DNA of 64,000 bases from Azonexus sp. (lineage in GTDB: Bacteria > Pseudomonadota > Gammaproteobacteria > Burkholderiales > Rhodocyclaceae): assembly GCA_017983755.1 (NCBI GenBank), contig JAGOAU010000012.1, positions 1-64,000 on the forward strand, read 5' to 3'. Position 1 is the stretch's first letter. Each line of letters begins with the position of its first letter. The notes under the pieces are model-generated. The model saw only the letters and a program-made list of their open reading frames with translations, was not told the origin of the DNA and did no database searches. Shown here piece after piece: positions 1 to 10,201 of the stretch. A program made the position numbers and the translations under genes.

Positions 1-1117
1 TGAGGTCGCTGGCGATGGTCTTGACCAGCGTGGACTTGCCCTGGCCGTTGGCGCCAAGGATGCCGATGCGCTGGCCGGCCATCACTGAGCGGTTGATGCC
101 GCGGACGATGACCGTCGGCGGCGTGCCTTCCGGCGCGTCGTCCGGCGGCGGATAGCCGATGGTGGTATCGACCATCGACAGCATGGGATTAGGCAGGTTT
201 TGTGGCTCCTGGAATTCGAAGGTGAATTCCGCCTCGGCCAGCACCGGCGCGATCTTTTCCATGCGGTCGAGCGCCTTGACCCGGCTCTGCGCCTGCTTGG
301 CCTTGCTCGCCTTGGCCTTGAAGCGGTTGATGAAGGATTGCAGGTGGGCAATCTTCTCGGCCTGGCGGGCGGCGGTGGCCTGCTGTAGCACGATCTGCTC
401 GGCGCGCATGTCCTCGAACTTGCTGTAATTGCCGCCGTAGCGCACTAGCTTGGCGTTGTCGATGTGCAGCGTGACGCCGGTGATGGCATCCAGATACTCG
501 CGGTCGTGGCTGATCATGACCAAGGTGCCCGGGTAACGCTTCAGCCAGGCTTCGAGCCAGACCAGGGCGTCCAGGTCGAGGTGGTTGGTCGGTTCGTCGA
601 GCAGCAGGATGTCGGACGGGCACATCAGCGCGCGCGCCAGTTGCAGGCGCATCCGCCAGCCGCCGGAGAAACTGTTGACAGGGTTGTGCAGTTCCGAGAC
701 CTTGAAACCGAGGCCGAGGATCAGCGACTGGGCGCGCGCTTCGGCGTCGTGTTCGCCAGCGTCGTTGAGCGCCATGTAGGCCTCGGCCATGCGCATGCCG
801 TCGTCGCTGGCTTCGGCGTCGTGCACTTCGTTGCGTGCGGCGAGCAGCTTGGTGTCGCCGTCGATGACGAAGTCGGTGGCCGACTGCTCGGTTTCCGGCA
901 TGTCCTGCGCGACCTGGCCCATATGCCAGATTTTGGGAATCGAATAATCGCCGCCATCCTCGTGCAGCGTGCCGTTGAGCAGCGCGAACAGGGTCGATTT
1001 GCCGGCGCCGTTGCGGCCGACCAGGCCGACCTTCTCGCCGGGGTTGATGGTGACCGAGGCCTTGTCGAGCAGCACTTTCGAGCTGCGGCGCAGGGTGACG
1101 TTCTTGAGGATGATCAT
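1..1117 (-). CDS. ABC-F family ATPase (YheS-like), partial
   Basis: N-terminal 372 residues of a soluble tandem ATPase; the C-terminus lies beyond the left edge. ABC-F proteins act on ribosomes rather than in membranes. The first ATPase domain shows Walker A GRNGAGKST (34-42), signature SGGWRMR (151-157) and Walker B LLLDEPTNHLD (from 171). A charged linker follows, then the second Walker A GANGQGKST close to the edge. No membrane segments are seen. The N-terminal pattern and linker resemble YheS more than EttA or Uup, as recalled from family sequences. The start is the ATG that begins MIILKNVTLRR, the usual ABC-F opening. It is divergent from nothing nearby and reads away from the VF530-type gene. 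Confidence 0.93.
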   Translation of the reverse strand, partial: MIILKNVTLRRSSKVLLDKASVTINPGEKVGLVGRNGAGKSTLFALLNGTLHEDGGDYSIPKIWHMGQVAQDMPETEQSATDFVIDGDTKLLAARNEVHDAEASDDGMRMAEAYMALNDAGEHDAEARAQSLILGLGFKVSELHNPVNSFSGGWRMRLQLARALMCPSDILLLDEPTNHLDLDALVWLEAWLKRYPGTLVMISHDREYLDAITGVTLHIDNAKLVRYGGNYSKFEDMRAEQIVLQQATAARQAEKIAHLQSFINRFKAKASKAKQAQSRVKALDRMEKIAPVLAEAEFTFEFQEPQNLPNPMLSMVDTTIGYPPPDDAPEGTPPTVIVRGINRSVMAGQRIGILGANGQGKSTLVKTIASDL

Positions 1118-1196
1118 GGGGCGGAACTTTCGGGGAAGACGCGCATGATAGCCAGCTACAGGTCGCGCACCTACGGGTATTTGCGGGTTGGGCGAC

Positions 1197-1436
1197 TCAG
1201 GCCGGGCCGCTGTTGTTGCGGCGCACCATATAGACGTACAGCGACTCCACCCGTTCGCGTGCCCACGGCGTGCGGCGCAGGAATTTCAGGCTGGAAGCGA
1301 TGCTCGGGTCGTGGGTGAAGCAGCGGATGTCGATCTGCCGCCCCAGTTCCTCCCAGCCGTAATGGGCATGCAAGGCGGTCAGGATCTTCTCCAGCGTGAT
1401 GCCGTGGAGGGGATTGTTCGGCTGGGGCGCGGTCAT
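1197..1436 (-). CDS. VF530 family DNA-binding-like protein
   Basis: 79-residue protein beginning [12 protein letters not shown] with the family pattern NPLHGxTLExIL...LxxxYGWxxLGxxIxIxCF...DPSxxSSLKFLRKTPWAREKVExLY. The family (DUF2132) is named after a Vibrio fischeri protein of known structure with a SAP-like fold; its function is not established. The longer upstream in-frame extension overlaps dusC on the other strand and is not family-like, so the internal ATG is used. It is divergent from dusC with about 48 bp between the starts. Confidence 0.88.
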   Translation of the reverse strand: MTAPQPNNPLHGITLEKILTALHAHYGWEELGRQIDIRCFTHDPSIASSLKFLRRTPWARERVESLYVYMVRRNNSGPA

Positions 1437-1484
1437 GGGGCGGATTATAATGCGCGGCTGTTCAGCTGCCGCCCCGGAATTCCC

Positions 1485-2444
1485 ATGTCCCGCATTCTTC
1501 TCGCCCCGATGGAAGGGCTCGCCGACAACCTGCTGCGCGGCGTGCTGACCTCGATTGGCGGCTACGACTGGGCGATCTGCGAATTCATCCGCGTCTCGGG
1601 CAGCGTATTGCCGGTGAAGACCTACGAGCGCATCTGCCCGGAGCTGCTGCACGGCAGCAAGACTGCGGCGGGAACGCCGATGCGCGTGCAGTTGCTTGGC
1701 TCCGACCCGCATTTCATGGCTGAAAACGCCCGCCGGCTAGTGAGCCTGAAGCCGGCGGGTGTCGATCTCAACTTCGGCTGCCCGGCGCCGACGGTGAACC
1801 GCCATCGCGGCGGTGCGGCGCTGCTCGGCGAGCCGGAGTTGCTGAACGAGATCGTCAGCGCCGTGCGTGCGGTGGTTCCGGTCGAAATCCCGTTTACGGC
1901 AAAAATGCGCCTCGGCATCGACGATACTAGCCGCGCCGTCGACTGCGCGCAAGCCCTGGCGGCGGGCGGCATCGACGAACTGATCGTGCATGGCCGGACC
2001 AAGCTCGATGGCTATCGCCCGCCGGCGCGCTGGGCGTGGATCGACAAGGTGCGGGCGGCGGTCGACATCCCGATCATCGCCAACGGCGAGGTGTGGAGGG
2101 TGGACGATTTCGTGCGCTGCCAGCAGGAAACCGGCTGCGCCGACATCATGCTCGGCCGTGGCGCCATCGCCGACCCGCTGCTGGCGCGGCGGGTGCGCGG
2201 CGAGCTAACCGGCGGCTGGGAGGAAGTCGCTCCCGGCGTCGCCGCCTACTGGCAGGGCGTGCGCCGCAAGGTGGTGCCGGAACATGCCGGCGGTCGCCTC
2301 AAGCAATGGTTGGCCCTGCTGCGCCGCAATTATCCGGAAGCCGAAATGCTCTACCAGACCCTGCGGCCGATCAAGACGGCGCACGACATCGACGCGGCGC
2401 TGGTCGCCGCCGGCATCCTCGGCGCACTGCCGCTCGCCGCATGA
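1485..2444 (+). CDS. dusC: tRNA-dihydrouridine(16) synthase DusC
   Basis: 319-residue flavoenzyme that reduces uridine to dihydrouridine in the tRNA D-loop using FMN and NADPH. It opens [15 protein letters not shown], typical of Dus enzymes, and has the active-site motif [15 protein letters not shown] with catalytic Cys99. Downstream are VHGRTK and [10 protein letters not shown], the FMN-phosphate-binding part of the TIM barrel. The C-terminal RIKQWL-like segment ([17 protein letters not shown]) is the DusC-type tRNA-binding helical domain. Length matches the family (about 315). The stop overlaps the start of the following methyltransferase by 4 bp (ATGA), so the two are probably translationally coupled. 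Confidence 0.95.
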   Translation: MSRILLAPMEGLADNLLRGVLTSIGGYDWAICEFIRVSGSVLPVKTYERICPELLHGSKTAAGTPMRVQLLGSDPHFMAENARRLVSLKPAGVDLNFGCPAPTVNRHRGGAALLGEPELLNEIVSAVRAVVPVEIPFTAKMRLGIDDTSRAVDCAQALAAGGIDELIVHGRTKLDGYRPPARWAWIDKVRAAVDIPIIANGEVWRVDDFVRCQQETGCADIMLGRGAIADPLLARRVRGELTGGWEEVAPGVAAYWQGVRRKVVPEHAGGRLKQWLALLRRNYPEAEMLYQTLRPIKTAHDIDAALVAAGILGALPLAA

Positions 2445-3106
2445 GCGGAAATTCGCGCTTCATCGTCAGCGCCCAGGAAGGGCCGCATCGCGACCTTGAA
2501 GCACTCGTCCTTCGCCATATAGCGCATCCGTTCAGGAAGCCGATACTCGACTACAACCGGGAAGCCTTCGCTCTTGCACTGGCTGCCCGCGACGCCTGGC
2601 AGCCGGCAGCGCCGCTGATTCTCGACGCCGGTTGCGGCGTCGGCTGGAGCACGCAGCGCCTCGCCGAAATGTACCCCGAGCATTTCGTTTTTGGCGTCGA
2701 TCAGTCGGTCGACCGCATCAGTCGCGGTCGACCGCTCCCGATGCCCAAAAATGCCGTGCTGATCCGCGCCGACCTAGTCGATTTCTGGCGCTTGCTGGCG
2801 GAAAACGACATCCGGCTGGCGCGCCACTACAATCTCTATCCCAACCCGTGGCCGAAAATCGGCCACCTCTCCCGGCGCTGGCATGGTCATGCGGTGTTCC
2901 CGGTGTGGCGCGAACTGGGCGGCGAACTCGAATGCCGCAGCAACTGGCGGATCTACATCGAGGAAATGGCCCAGGCGCTGACCCTGCTGACCGGCCAGCC
3001 AGTCATCGCCGAGCCTTACGAGACCGACGACCCGATGACGCCCTTCGAAAAGAAATATCTCGCCTCCGGCCACGAACTCTGGCGCTGCCGGGTCAGCCTG
3101 CCATGA
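2441..3106 (+). CDS. TrmB-like SAM-dependent methyltransferase
   Basis: 221-residue class I methyltransferase. The SAM-binding loop ILDAGCGVGWST lies at 60-71, with the acidic strand VFGVDQS after it. Residues 131-139 read NLYPNPWPK and are followed by GHLSRRWHG, which corresponds to the FPDPWxKxRHxKRR signature of tRNA (guanine-N7)-methyltransferases, with Asp replaced by Asn. It may therefore be a TrmB paralogue with altered substrate. It sits between dusC and a YkgJ-type gene with 4-bp overlaps on both sides, which supports a role in tRNA modification. Whether the genome holds another, canonical TrmB cannot be seen here. Confidence 0.8.
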   Translation: MSGNSRFIVSAQEGPHRDLEALVLRHIAHPFRKPILDYNREAFALALAARDAWQPAAPLILDAGCGVGWSTQRLAEMYPEHFVFGVDQSVDRISRGRPLPMPKNAVLIRADLVDFWRLLAENDIRLARHYNLYPNPWPKIGHLSRRWHGHAVFPVWRELGGELECRSNWRIYIEEMAQALTLLTGQPVIAEPYETDDPMTPFEKKYLASGHELWRCRVSLP

Positions 3107-3417
3107 ACATCTGCCAGACCTGCGGCGCCTGTTGCGCCAGCTTCCGCGTCGACTTCCACCCCGCCGAACTGGCCGGCTGCGCCTTCGCCTGGGGGGCGGG
3201 TGTGCCGAAGGCAATGACCGTTCCGGTCACGCCTGCCATCGTCCGCATGGCCGGCACCGATGCAACCGAACCGCGCTGCGTGGCGCTGGCCGGAGAAATA
3301 GGAAAAAGCGTGAATTGCACCATCTACGACGGTCGACCGTCACCGTGCCGGGAGTTTGATACCGAGCACGCAGCCTGCAATCGGGCGCGGCAACGGTGCG
3401 GGTTAATGCCCTTGTAG
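3103..3417 (+). CDS. YkgJ family cysteine cluster protein
   Basis: 104-residue protein with the conserved cysteine spacing of the CxxCGxCC family: CQTCGACC at residues 4-11, a central Cys, then NCTIYDGRPSPCREF and further Cys residues. The family (UPF0153) is predicted to bind a metal or Fe-S cluster; no reaction is established. It overlaps the preceding methyltransferase by 4 bp and ends the dusC operon. The 82 bp after it up to the convergent AraC gene hold no gene. Confidence 0.85.
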   Translation: MNICQTCGACCASFRVDFHPAELAGCAFAWGAGVPKAMTVPVTPAIVRMAGTDATEPRCVALAGEIGKSVNCTIYDGRPSPCREFDTEHAACNRARQRCGLMPL

Positions 3418-3499
3418 CCGGGGGGGCAATTGAAATTGATGGGCTGCACCGTGTCCGACGCAGTCTTTGGCCCTGGATACCCCCGTGTTGCCGGTTCCT

Positions 3500-4480
3500 T
3501 TATTTTGCAGACAAAGTGGCTTGATCGACATGCCGCTGGCTGTGGCGTAGCTGCGCTATGTCCCGGCCGGGCGGGGTCCCGAACATGCGGCGATATTCAC
3601 GGCTGAATTGCGACGGGCTTTCGTAGCCGACGTGATGGGCGGCGGAGGCGGCATCGGTGCTGGTGGTTAGCATGAGCCGCCGGGCTTCATGCAGGCGCAT
3701 CTGCTTCTGATATTGCAAGGGCGTCATCGCGGTCAGTGCCTTGAAATGGTGGTGCAGTGACGATTTGCTCATGTTCGACAGGCTGGCCAGACGCTCGATG
3801 CTGATCGGCTGGTCAAGGTTCGTTTTGAGCCAGTCGATGGCGCGGACGATCTGATGGCTGTGGCTGCCGCTGGCAGCAGCCTGGCGCAGGCGCGAGCCGA
3901 GGGCGCCGGTGAGCAGGCGGTAGAGCAGTTCGCGCTCGATGATCGGAGCGAGCACCGGGATGTCGGCCGGCGTATCGAGCAGGCGGGCAAGACGCAGGGC
4001 GGCGCCCTGAATCTCGGCGCTGAGGGTGCCGACGGCAATGCCGCGGTCAACGGCATCCAGGGCACGATTTTCTGGAATGGCGGCGGCCAGTTCGTTGATC
4101 TTCAGCGGATCGATCAGCAGTGCCAGTCCCAGATACGGCTCGCTGGCCGAGGCGCAGATAATGCGCGAGAACATCGGCAGGTCGACCGACGAAATCAGGC
4201 AATGTCGGGCGTCGTAGTCGTAGGTCTCTTCGCCCACCTTGATGCGCTTGGCGCCTTGGACCATCATGGCGAAAACCGAGGCCATGATGGTGCAGGTCGG
4301 CGCGTCGCAATTCGATCCGCGAAACAGCCGCAGGCCGGGGATAGCGGTATCGACGGCCCCGTCATCCGGGCAATGGCGGCGAAGAATCCCGGCGAGTTCC
4401 GCGCGCTGGCGAATCAGCGCGGCGTTTTCCATGGCGATGGAATCATTCGGTCGGGGCGGGGTCAGAACGGCAGTATCCAT
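3500..4480 (-). CDS. AraC family transcriptional regulator
   Basis: 326-residue regulator. The N-terminal half resembles the AraC_N cupin-like domain ([11 protein letters not shown]..., then a region of effector-binding type). The C-terminal 100 residues form two helix-turn-helix units: [20 protein letters not shown] and [20 protein letters not shown], followed by FGTPPG. An in-frame ATG 69 bp upstream gives 349 residues, but that extension is low-complexity and not family-like. The start chosen (MDTAVLTPP) has no strong ribosome site, so the start is uncertain. It is divergent from the molybdenum hydroxylase operon and probably regulates it (inference from position). Confidence 0.88.
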   Translation of the reverse strand: MDTAVLTPPRPNDSIAMENAALIRQRAELAGILRRHCPDDGAVDTAIPGLRLFRGSNCDAPTCTIMASVFAMMVQGAKRIKVGEETYDYDARHCLISSVDLPMFSRIICASASEPYLGLALLIDPLKINELAAAIPENRALDAVDRGIAVGTLSAEIQGAALRLARLLDTPADIPVLAPIIERELLYRLLTGALGSRLRQAAASGSHSHQIVRAIDWLKTNLDQPISIERLASLSNMSKSSLHHHFKALTAMTPLQYQKQMRLHEARRLMLTTSTDAASAAHHVGYESPSQFSREYRRMFGTPPGRDIAQLRHSQRHVDQATLSAK

Positions 4481-4658
4481 GGCCGACAGGGTAGCGGTTT
4501 TGCCTGCGGCCGACGAGAGGTGGCAGGCCGTTTCTGGAGGATCAGGCAATAAGTCTGCACGATTGGGTTATCGGTTCGTCCCGACTCTCGCCCACACTGT
4601 CGGCACCGACAGGGCAATCTTGTTTGCCGCTGTTCCCTTTTTTGCAAGGAGCTTGCAG

Positions 4659-5117
4659 ATGATCAAACTAACTATTAACGGCAAGGTGCATCAGGTCGAT
4701 GTGGCGCCCGATACGCCATTGCTCTGGGCGTTGCGCGACACGCTGCAGATGACAGGCACCAAGTACGGCTGCGGCCAGGCGCTGTGCGGCGCCTGTACCG
4801 TGCATGTCGAAGGCAGCCCGGTGCGCGCCTGCATGACGCCGTTGTCGGCGGTGGCCGGGCGCAAGATCACGACCATCGAAGCCATCGACAGCCAGCGTGT
4901 CGGCAAGGCCGTGCAGGAAGCCTGGCGCAAACTGGATGTCGTGCAGTGCGGTTTCTGCCAGTCCGGCCAGATCATGAGCGCCGTGGCGCTGCTCAGCCAG
5001 AACCGCAAGCCGAGCGATGCCGACATCGACAACGCCATGTCGGGCAACCTTTGCCGCTGCGCCACCTACGTCCGCATTCGCGCGGCCATCCACGAAGCCG
5101 CCAAGACGCTGGCGTGA
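4659..5117 (+). CDS. (2Fe-2S)-binding subunit of a molybdenum hydroxylase (IorA-like)
   Basis: 152-residue small subunit of the xanthine oxidase family. The plant-ferredoxin-type cluster lies in [13 protein letters not shown] and a nearby Cys (RACMTP). The second 2Fe-2S cluster lies in [11 protein letters not shown] and [12 protein letters not shown]. It passes electrons from the molybdenum centre to an acceptor. The start follows AAGGAGCTTGCAG, a good ribosome site. No FAD subunit is encoded next to it, so the enzyme is of the two-subunit isoquinoline 1-oxidoreductase or aldehyde dehydrogenase type, probably using a cytochrome or another membrane acceptor. The true substrate cannot be read from sequence. 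Confidence 0.93.
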   Translation: MIKLTINGKVHQVDVAPDTPLLWALRDTLQMTGTKYGCGQALCGACTVHVEGSPVRACMTPLSAVAGRKITTIEAIDSQRVGKAVQEAWRKLDVVQCGFCQSGQIMSAVALLSQNRKPSDADIDNAMSGNLCRCATYVRIRAAIHEAAKTLA

Positions 5118-5127
5118 GGAGATAGCC

Positions 5128-7332
5128 ATGTCCGGGATCATCATCGAAAACCTCAGCCGCCGCCGTTTTCTGCAAGGCAGCGGCGGCCTGACGCTGGGTT
5201 TCTGTCTGCCGGCCATTGCCTCAGGCGCTGCCGGCAAGTTGGGTGCCACTGCTGCGGTCGACACCGAAATTAACGCGTTTTTGAAAATCGGCACCGACAA
5301 CAGCGTGACCATCCTGTCCAAGCACCTTGAAATGGGCCAGGGCAGCTACACCGGCCTGGCCACCATTCTGGCCGAAGAACTGGACGCCGACTGGCAGCAC
5401 GTTCGCGTCGAAGGCGCTCCGGCCGATGCCAGGCGGTACAACAACACTTTCTGGGGCCCGGCACAGGGTACCGGCGGCAGCACGGCGATGGCCAATTCCT
5501 GGGAGCAGATGCGCAAGGCCGGCGCAGCCGGGCGGGCCATGCTGGTTTCCGCCGCCGCCAAGCGCTGGAATATCGGCGCGGCCGATATTGCGGTGCGCGA
5601 CGGCATCGTCAGCCATGCCGCCAGCGGCCGCAAGGCCAGCTTTGGCGAACTGGCGCAGGATGCCGCCAGGGAAACGGTGCCCGCCGATGTCAAATTGAAG
5701 GAGCCCAGGGATTTCCGCCTGATCGGCAAGCAGGCCAGGCGCAAGGACAGCGTGGCCAAGACCAACGGCACGGCGCAATTCACACAGGATGTATTCCTGC
5801 CCGGCATGGTGGTGGCCGTCGTCGCGCATCCGCCGCTGTTCGGCGCCACGGTGAAATCCTTCGATGCCGGCAAGGCCAGGGCGATCAAGGGTGTCGTCGA
5901 TGTTGTGCAGATTCCGCAAGGCGTCGCCGTGCTGGCGAGCGATACGTGGAGCGCCAAGAAGGGGCGCGATGCGCTGTCGGTCAGTTGGGATGAAAGCAAG
6001 GCCTTCAAGCTGGGCAGCGACGAAATCCTCGCCAAATACAAGGAAATGGCCAAGACGCCGGGCCTGATCGCCGCGAACAAGGGCGACACGGCGAAAACCT
6101 TTGCCGGCGCTGCCAAGGTGATCAGCGCTTCCTTCGATTTTCCCTACCTCGCCCACGCCGCCATGGAGCCGATGAACTGCGTCGTCCAGCTCAAGGCCGA
6201 TGGCTGCGACCTGTGGAACGGCGAGCAGTTCCAGACCGTCGACCAGGGCCGGGTGGCGGCGCTGTTCGGGCTCCGGCCGGAGCAGGTCAAGCTCAACATG
6301 CTCTACGCCGGCGGCAGCTTCGGGCGCCGCGCCAATACGCAGTCGGATTACGTGCTGGAGGCGGCGCATATCGTCAAGGCGATCAACGGCAAGGCGCCGG
6401 TCAAACTGGTCTGGCTGCGCGAGGACGACATGCGCAGCGGTTACTACCGCCCCATGTTCCACCACGCGCTGGAGGCGGCGCTCGATGGCAGCGGCAAGCT
6501 GGTCGGCTGGCATCACCGGCTGGTCGGGCAGTCGATCCTGACCGGTTCGCCGTTCGAAGCGATGATGGTCAAGGATGGCATCGATCACGTGTCGGTCGAA
6601 GGCGCCTCCAATCTGCCCTACGCCATTCCCAACCTGCTGGTCGATCTGCACACGCCGACCGATATCGGCGTGCCGGTGCTCTGGTGGCGTTCGGTCGGCT
6701 CCTCGCACACGGCCTATTCGACCGAGGTCTTCCTCGATCAAGTGGCGGCGGCGATGGGCAAGGATCCGGTGGCGCTGCGTCTGGAATTGCTCGCCGAGCA
6801 TCCGCACCATGCCGGCGTGCTCAAGCTGGCGGCCGAGAAAGCCAACTGGGGAACACCGCTCAAGGCGGCTCCCGGCGAACGGCGCGGCCGGGGCGTGGCG
6901 GTGCATGAATCGTTCAACTCCTTCGTCGCCCACGTCGCCGAAGTGACGATCAAGAAAGACGGCACGATTCGCGTCGACCGCGTTGTTTCGGCGGTTGATT
7001 GCGGCACGGCGATCAACCCGGACAACATCCGTTCGCAGGTCGAAGGCTCGGTAGGCTTCGCGCTGTCGGCGGCCATGAGCGGTGAAATCACGCTCAAGGG
7101 CGGGCGTGTCGAGCAGGGTAATTTCGATGGCTATCCGGTGCTGCGCATCGGCGACATGCCCAGGGTTGAGGTCCATATCGTGCCTTCGACGCTCGCCCCG
7201 ACCGGCATCGGCGAACCTGGCGTACCGCCGGTCGCGCCGGCTGTCGCCAACGCCATCGCCGCTGCCACCGGCAAGTTCCTGACCAGGCTGCCGTTCAATA
7301 CCGCCGAGTTGGTGGCTGGAGGGGGGGCCTGA
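5128..7332 (+). CDS. Molybdopterin-binding large subunit of a molybdenum hydroxylase (IorB-like)
   Basis: 734-residue catalytic subunit. The N-terminus has a Tat-type signal, [16 protein letters not shown], so the holoenzyme is probably exported as a folded pair with the small subunit. Typical family segments include [21 protein letters not shown] (molybdopterin region, shortened here), GGSFGRR, and [15 protein letters not shown] near the C-terminus, which carries the catalytic Glu of this family. Length fits isoquinoline 1-oxidoreductase and related periplasmic aldehyde dehydrogenase beta subunits (700-750). It starts 10 bp after the 2Fe-2S subunit with an AGGAG-like site. XdhC and MocA follow, as expected for an enzyme that uses the cytosine-dinucleotide cofactor. 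Confidence 0.93.
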   Translation: MSGIIIENLSRRRFLQGSGGLTLGFCLPAIASGAAGKLGATAAVDTEINAFLKIGTDNSVTILSKHLEMGQGSYTGLATILAEELDADWQHVRVEGAPADARRYNNTFWGPAQGTGGSTAMANSWEQMRKAGAAGRAMLVSAAAKRWNIGAADIAVRDGIVSHAASGRKASFGELAQDAARETVPADVKLKEPRDFRLIGKQARRKDSVAKTNGTAQFTQDVFLPGMVVAVVAHPPLFGATVKSFDAGKARAIKGVVDVVQIPQGVAVLASDTWSAKKGRDALSVSWDESKAFKLGSDEILAKYKEMAKTPGLIAANKGDTAKTFAGAAKVISASFDFPYLAHAAMEPMNCVVQLKADGCDLWNGEQFQTVDQGRVAALFGLRPEQVKLNMLYAGGSFGRRANTQSDYVLEAAHIVKAINGKAPVKLVWLREDDMRSGYYRPMFHHALEAALDGSGKLVGWHHRLVGQSILTGSPFEAMMVKDGIDHVSVEGASNLPYAIPNLLVDLHTPTDIGVPVLWWRSVGSSHTAYSTEVFLDQVAAAMGKDPVALRLELLAEHPHHAGVLKLAAEKANWGTPLKAAPGERRGRGVAVHESFNSFVAHVAEVTIKKDGTIRVDRVVSAVDCGTAINPDNIRSQVEGSVGFALSAAMSGEITLKGGRVEQGNFDGYPVLRIGDMPRVEVHIVPSTLAPTGIGEPGVPPVAPAVANAIAAATGKFLTRLPFNTAELVAGGGA

Positions 7333-7333
7333 C

Positions 7334-8341
7334 ATGGACAGCCTGGATACGCAAGTGCTGGACGCCGCTCGACGCTGGGCGGTAGCCGGGCATCGCTTCG
7401 CCTTGATCACCGTCGCCCGCACCTGGGGTTCTGCCCCCAGGCCGCCGGGCGCGTGGATGATTTTGCGTGACGACGGGCAGGTGCAGGGCTCGGTATCGGG
7501 TGGCTGCATCGAAGACGACCTGATCCGCCGCGCTGCCGCTGGAGAGTTCACCGGCGAATCCGGCAGCACCGCGCCGCGCGTTCTGCGCTACGGCATGACG
7601 GCCGATGAGGCGCATCGCTTTGGCCTGCCCTGCGGTGGCACGCTGGAACTGGTGCTCGAACCGGCGCCGGACGCCGCCTTGCTCGAACAACTCGCCGAGC
7701 GCATCGCCACCGGCCAGCTGGTGCAGCGACGTATCGCGCTGGCTAGCGGCCTGGTCAGCATCGCGGGCAGCAGCGCCGGCGACAGCCTGCAATGGGACGG
7801 CGAAACGCTGGTCACGCTGCATGGCCCGGCGTGGCGCCTGCTGATCATCGGCGCCGGGCAGATTTCGCGCTATCTGGCGACGATGGCGCAGGCGTTGGGC
7901 TATCGCGTCTTTATCTGCGACCCGCGCAGCGAGTACGCCGATGGCTGGGATGTGGCGGGCACCGAACGCATCGCATCCATGCCGGATGACGCGGTGACCG
8001 AGCTTGCGCTCGATCCGCGCAGCGCCGTCGTGGCGTTGACGCACGATCCCAAGCTTGACGACATGGCCTTGCTCGAAGCGTTGAAGTCGCCGGCCTTTTA
8101 TGTCGGCGCCCTCGGCTCGCACGCCAACAACAGCAAGCGTCGCCAACGTCTGCTGCAATATTTCGACCTGTCGCAGGCCGAAGTCGACCGCCTGCATGGC
8201 CCGGTCGGCTTGCCCATCGGCAGCCGCACGCCGCCGGAAATCGCCGTCTCCATCCTGGCCGAAATGACCGCCGTGAAAAATGGGCAAAATTTCCGGTCGA
8301 CCGCAGCAGCCGTCGATCCCTACGCCTGCGGCGTCGCATGA
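7334..8341 (+). CDS. xdhC: XdhC family molybdenum cofactor insertion protein
   Basis: 335-residue accessory protein. The N-terminal XdhC/CoxI domain contains [16 protein letters not shown] (Cys58). The C-terminal Rossmann-like domain starts at [17 protein letters not shown] and continues to [16 protein letters not shown]. The family binds the molybdenum cofactor, protects it, supports its sulfuration and delivers it to the large subunit. It begins 1 bp after the large-subunit stop and overlaps mocA by 4 bp, so it belongs to the same operon. Confidence 0.93.
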   Translation: MDSLDTQVLDAARRWAVAGHRFALITVARTWGSAPRPPGAWMILRDDGQVQGSVSGGCIEDDLIRRAAAGEFTGESGSTAPRVLRYGMTADEAHRFGLPCGGTLELVLEPAPDAALLEQLAERIATGQLVQRRIALASGLVSIAGSSAGDSLQWDGETLVTLHGPAWRLLIIGAGQISRYLATMAQALGYRVFICDPRSEYADGWDVAGTERIASMPDDAVTELALDPRSAVVALTHDPKLDDMALLEALKSPAFYVGALGSHANNSKRRQRLLQYFDLSQAEVDRLHGPVGLPIGSRTPPEIAVSILAEMTAVKNGQNFRSTAAAVDPYACGVA

Positions 8342-8919
8342 AGCAAATCGTCGGCATCCTGCTGGCTGCCGGCAGCAGCCAGCGCTTCGGTGCCGACAAG
8401 CGGCTGCAGCCGCTGGCCGACGGCACACCGATGGCGCTGGCCTCGGCGCGGCACCTGGCCAGGATATGCAGCCGCACCATCGTCGTCATTCGTCCCGACG
8501 ATGCAGCGCTGGCCAGCCTGCTGGCGGCGGAAGGGCTGAAAACCGTCGCTTGCGACCAGGTCGGGCAAGGCATGGGCCACAGCCTGGCCCGAGGCATCGA
8601 GGTCAGTGCCGATTCGGACGGCTGGCTGGTTGCCCTGGCCGATATGCCCTACATCGAGCCTGCCAGCTACGCTGCCGTGGCGGAAGCGCTACAGAACGGC
8701 ACCCGTCTTGCCCGGCCCGCCTATCATGGGAAAGCCGGCCACCCCGTCGGCTTCAGCGCCATTTACCGTGCCGATTTGCTCGCCTTGACCGGCGATCAAG
8801 GCGGCAAGTCCATTCTCGACACTCACCGGGAACATATCCGTTTGTGCTCTGTGGACGATCCCGGCATCCTGAAGGACATTGATCGTCCATCGGAGTTTTG
8901 GCCGGGTTGTGTGAATTGA
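8338..8919 (+). CDS. mocA: Molybdenum cofactor cytidylyltransferase (MocA/MobA-like NTP transferase)
   Basis: 193-residue nucleotidyltransferase. The signature GILLAAGSSQRFGADKRL lies at residues 5-22, and VALADMPYIEP carries the metal-binding Asp. The family adds CMP (MocA) or GMP (MobA) to molybdopterin; MocA is expected beside xanthine-oxidase-type enzymes. GHPVGFS near the C-terminus is the family pattern. It ends the hydroxylase operon. About 110 bp of apparently non-coding sequence separates it from the convergent VWA gene. Confidence 0.88.
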   Translation: MKQIVGILLAAGSSQRFGADKRLQPLADGTPMALASARHLARICSRTIVVIRPDDAALASLLAAEGLKTVACDQVGQGMGHSLARGIEVSADSDGWLVALADMPYIEPASYAAVAEALQNGTRLARPAYHGKAGHPVGFSAIYRADLLALTGDQGGKSILDTHREHIRLCSVDDPGILKDIDRPSEFWPGCVN

Positions 8920-9028
8920 CCGTACGGCAGGTTTCGAAGCTCGGCGGTCGCCTGGATTACTACTTGACGGGATGGTCGATTGTCGGCAGTTGGCCGGCCG
9001 GAAGCGAGTCGCCGCGGCGATTCCAGGC

Positions 9029-10201
9029 TTACTTCGACAAACTCCGCATCGCCCGCTCCAGTCCCTCGATGGTCAGCGGAAACATCCGTTTCCCCAGCAG
9101 TTGCTCGATCATCTGGATCGACGGCGTGTAGGTCCAGTGCGCTTCTGGCAGCGGGTTGAGCCAGGCGGCGTGGGGCCAGGTGGCGAGCAGGCGTCCGAGC
9201 CAGACGGCGCCGGCTTCCTCGTTCCAGTGCTCGACGCTGCCGCCGGGGCGGGCGATTTCGTAGGGGCTCATGCTGGCGTCGCCGACGAAGACCAGCTTGT
9301 AGTCGGGGCCGTAGGTGTGGATGACGTCCCAGGTCGACAGCTTTTCGTTGTGCCGCCGGCGGTTGTCCTTCCACACGCCTTCATAGACGCAGTTGTGGAA
9401 GTAGAAGTGCTCGAGATGCTTGAACTCGGCGCGGGCGGCCGAGAACAGTTCTTCGCAGGCCTGGATGTGGTCGTCCATCGAACCGCCGATGTCGAGGAAG
9501 AGCAGCACCTTGACGGCGTTGTGGCGTTCCGGCCGCAGGTGCAGGTCGAGCCAGCCGCCGTTGCGGGCGGTGCCGGCGATGGTGCCGTCGAGGTCGAGTT
9601 CGGTCGCCGCGCCCTTGCGGGCGAAGCGGCGTAGCCGGCGCAGGGCGACCTTGATGTTGCGCACGCCAAGATCGACGGTGTCGTCGAGGTTGCGGAATTC
9701 GCGCTGCTCCCAGACCTTGATCGCCGTGCGGTTGCCGACCGATTCGCCGCCGATGCGCACGCCTTCAGGGTTGTAGCCGCCGTGGCCGTAGGGCGAGGTG
9801 CCGGCGGTGCCGATCCACTTGTTGCCGCCGGAATGGCGCTCCTTCTGCTCGGCCAGCCGCTCCTTCAATTGCTCGAAGATTTTCTCGTAGCTGAGCTTTT
9901 GCAGCCGGGCTCGGTCGGCTTCCGAGAGGTGGCGGCGGGCGGCCAGTTCCAGCCATTCTTCGGGCACTTCGGGGGCGAAACCGGGCAGGGCTTCGATGCC
10001 CTTGAAGTATTCGCCGAAAGCCCGGTCGAAACGGTCGTAGAGGGATTCATCCTTGACCAGCAGGGTGCGCGACAGCAGGTAGAAATCGTCCAGGCTGCCG
10101 CTAACGAGGCGGGCTTCCAGCGCTTCGAGTAGGGCCAGCAATTCGTTGGTGGAAACGGGGAGCTGGCGTGCTTTCAGGTGGAGGAAGAAATCGACGAGCA
10201 T
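9029..10201 (-). CDS. VWA domain-containing protein (CoxE/YeaD-like)
   Basis: 390-residue protein. The N-terminus (FFLHLKARQLPVSTNELLALLEAL) and the C-terminal von Willebrand A fold match the CoxE-like group. The metal site reads LFLDIGGSMDDH, that is DxGxS in place of the usual DxSxS; this variant is common in this subgroup. Later segments are YFHNCVYEGVW and FVGDASMSPYEIARPGG. Its start codon directly follows the stop of the MoxR ATPase with no spacing, so both come from one message. MoxR-VWA pairs work as chaperone-like systems that mature metalloenzymes. The hydroxylase operon lies alongside on the other strand, which makes it a possible client (inference). Confidence 0.9.
   Translation of the reverse strand: MLVDFFLHLKARQLPVSTNELLALLEALEARLVSGSLDDFYLLSRTLLVKDESLYDRFDRAFGEYFKGIEALPGFAPEVPEEWLELAARRHLSEADRARLQKLSYEKIFEQLKERLAEQKERHSGGNKWIGTAGTSPYGHGGYNPEGVRIGGESVGNRTAIKVWEQREFRNLDDTVDLGVRNIKVALRRLRRFARKGAATELDLDGTIAGTARNGGWLDLHLRPERHNAVKVLLFLDIGGSMDDHIQACEELFSAARAEFKHLEHFYFHNCVYEGVWKDNRRRHNEKLSTWDVIHTYGPDYKLVFVGDASMSPYEIARPGGSVEHWNEEAGAVWLGRLLATWPHAAWLNPLPEAHWTYTPSIQMIEQLLGKRMFPLTIEGLERAMRSLSK

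Noticed and set aside
9470-9500. DxGxS in place of DxSxS in the VWA metal site as a loss of function
   Set aside because: This variant appears usual for the CoxE-like subgroup, so it is no evidence of degradation.
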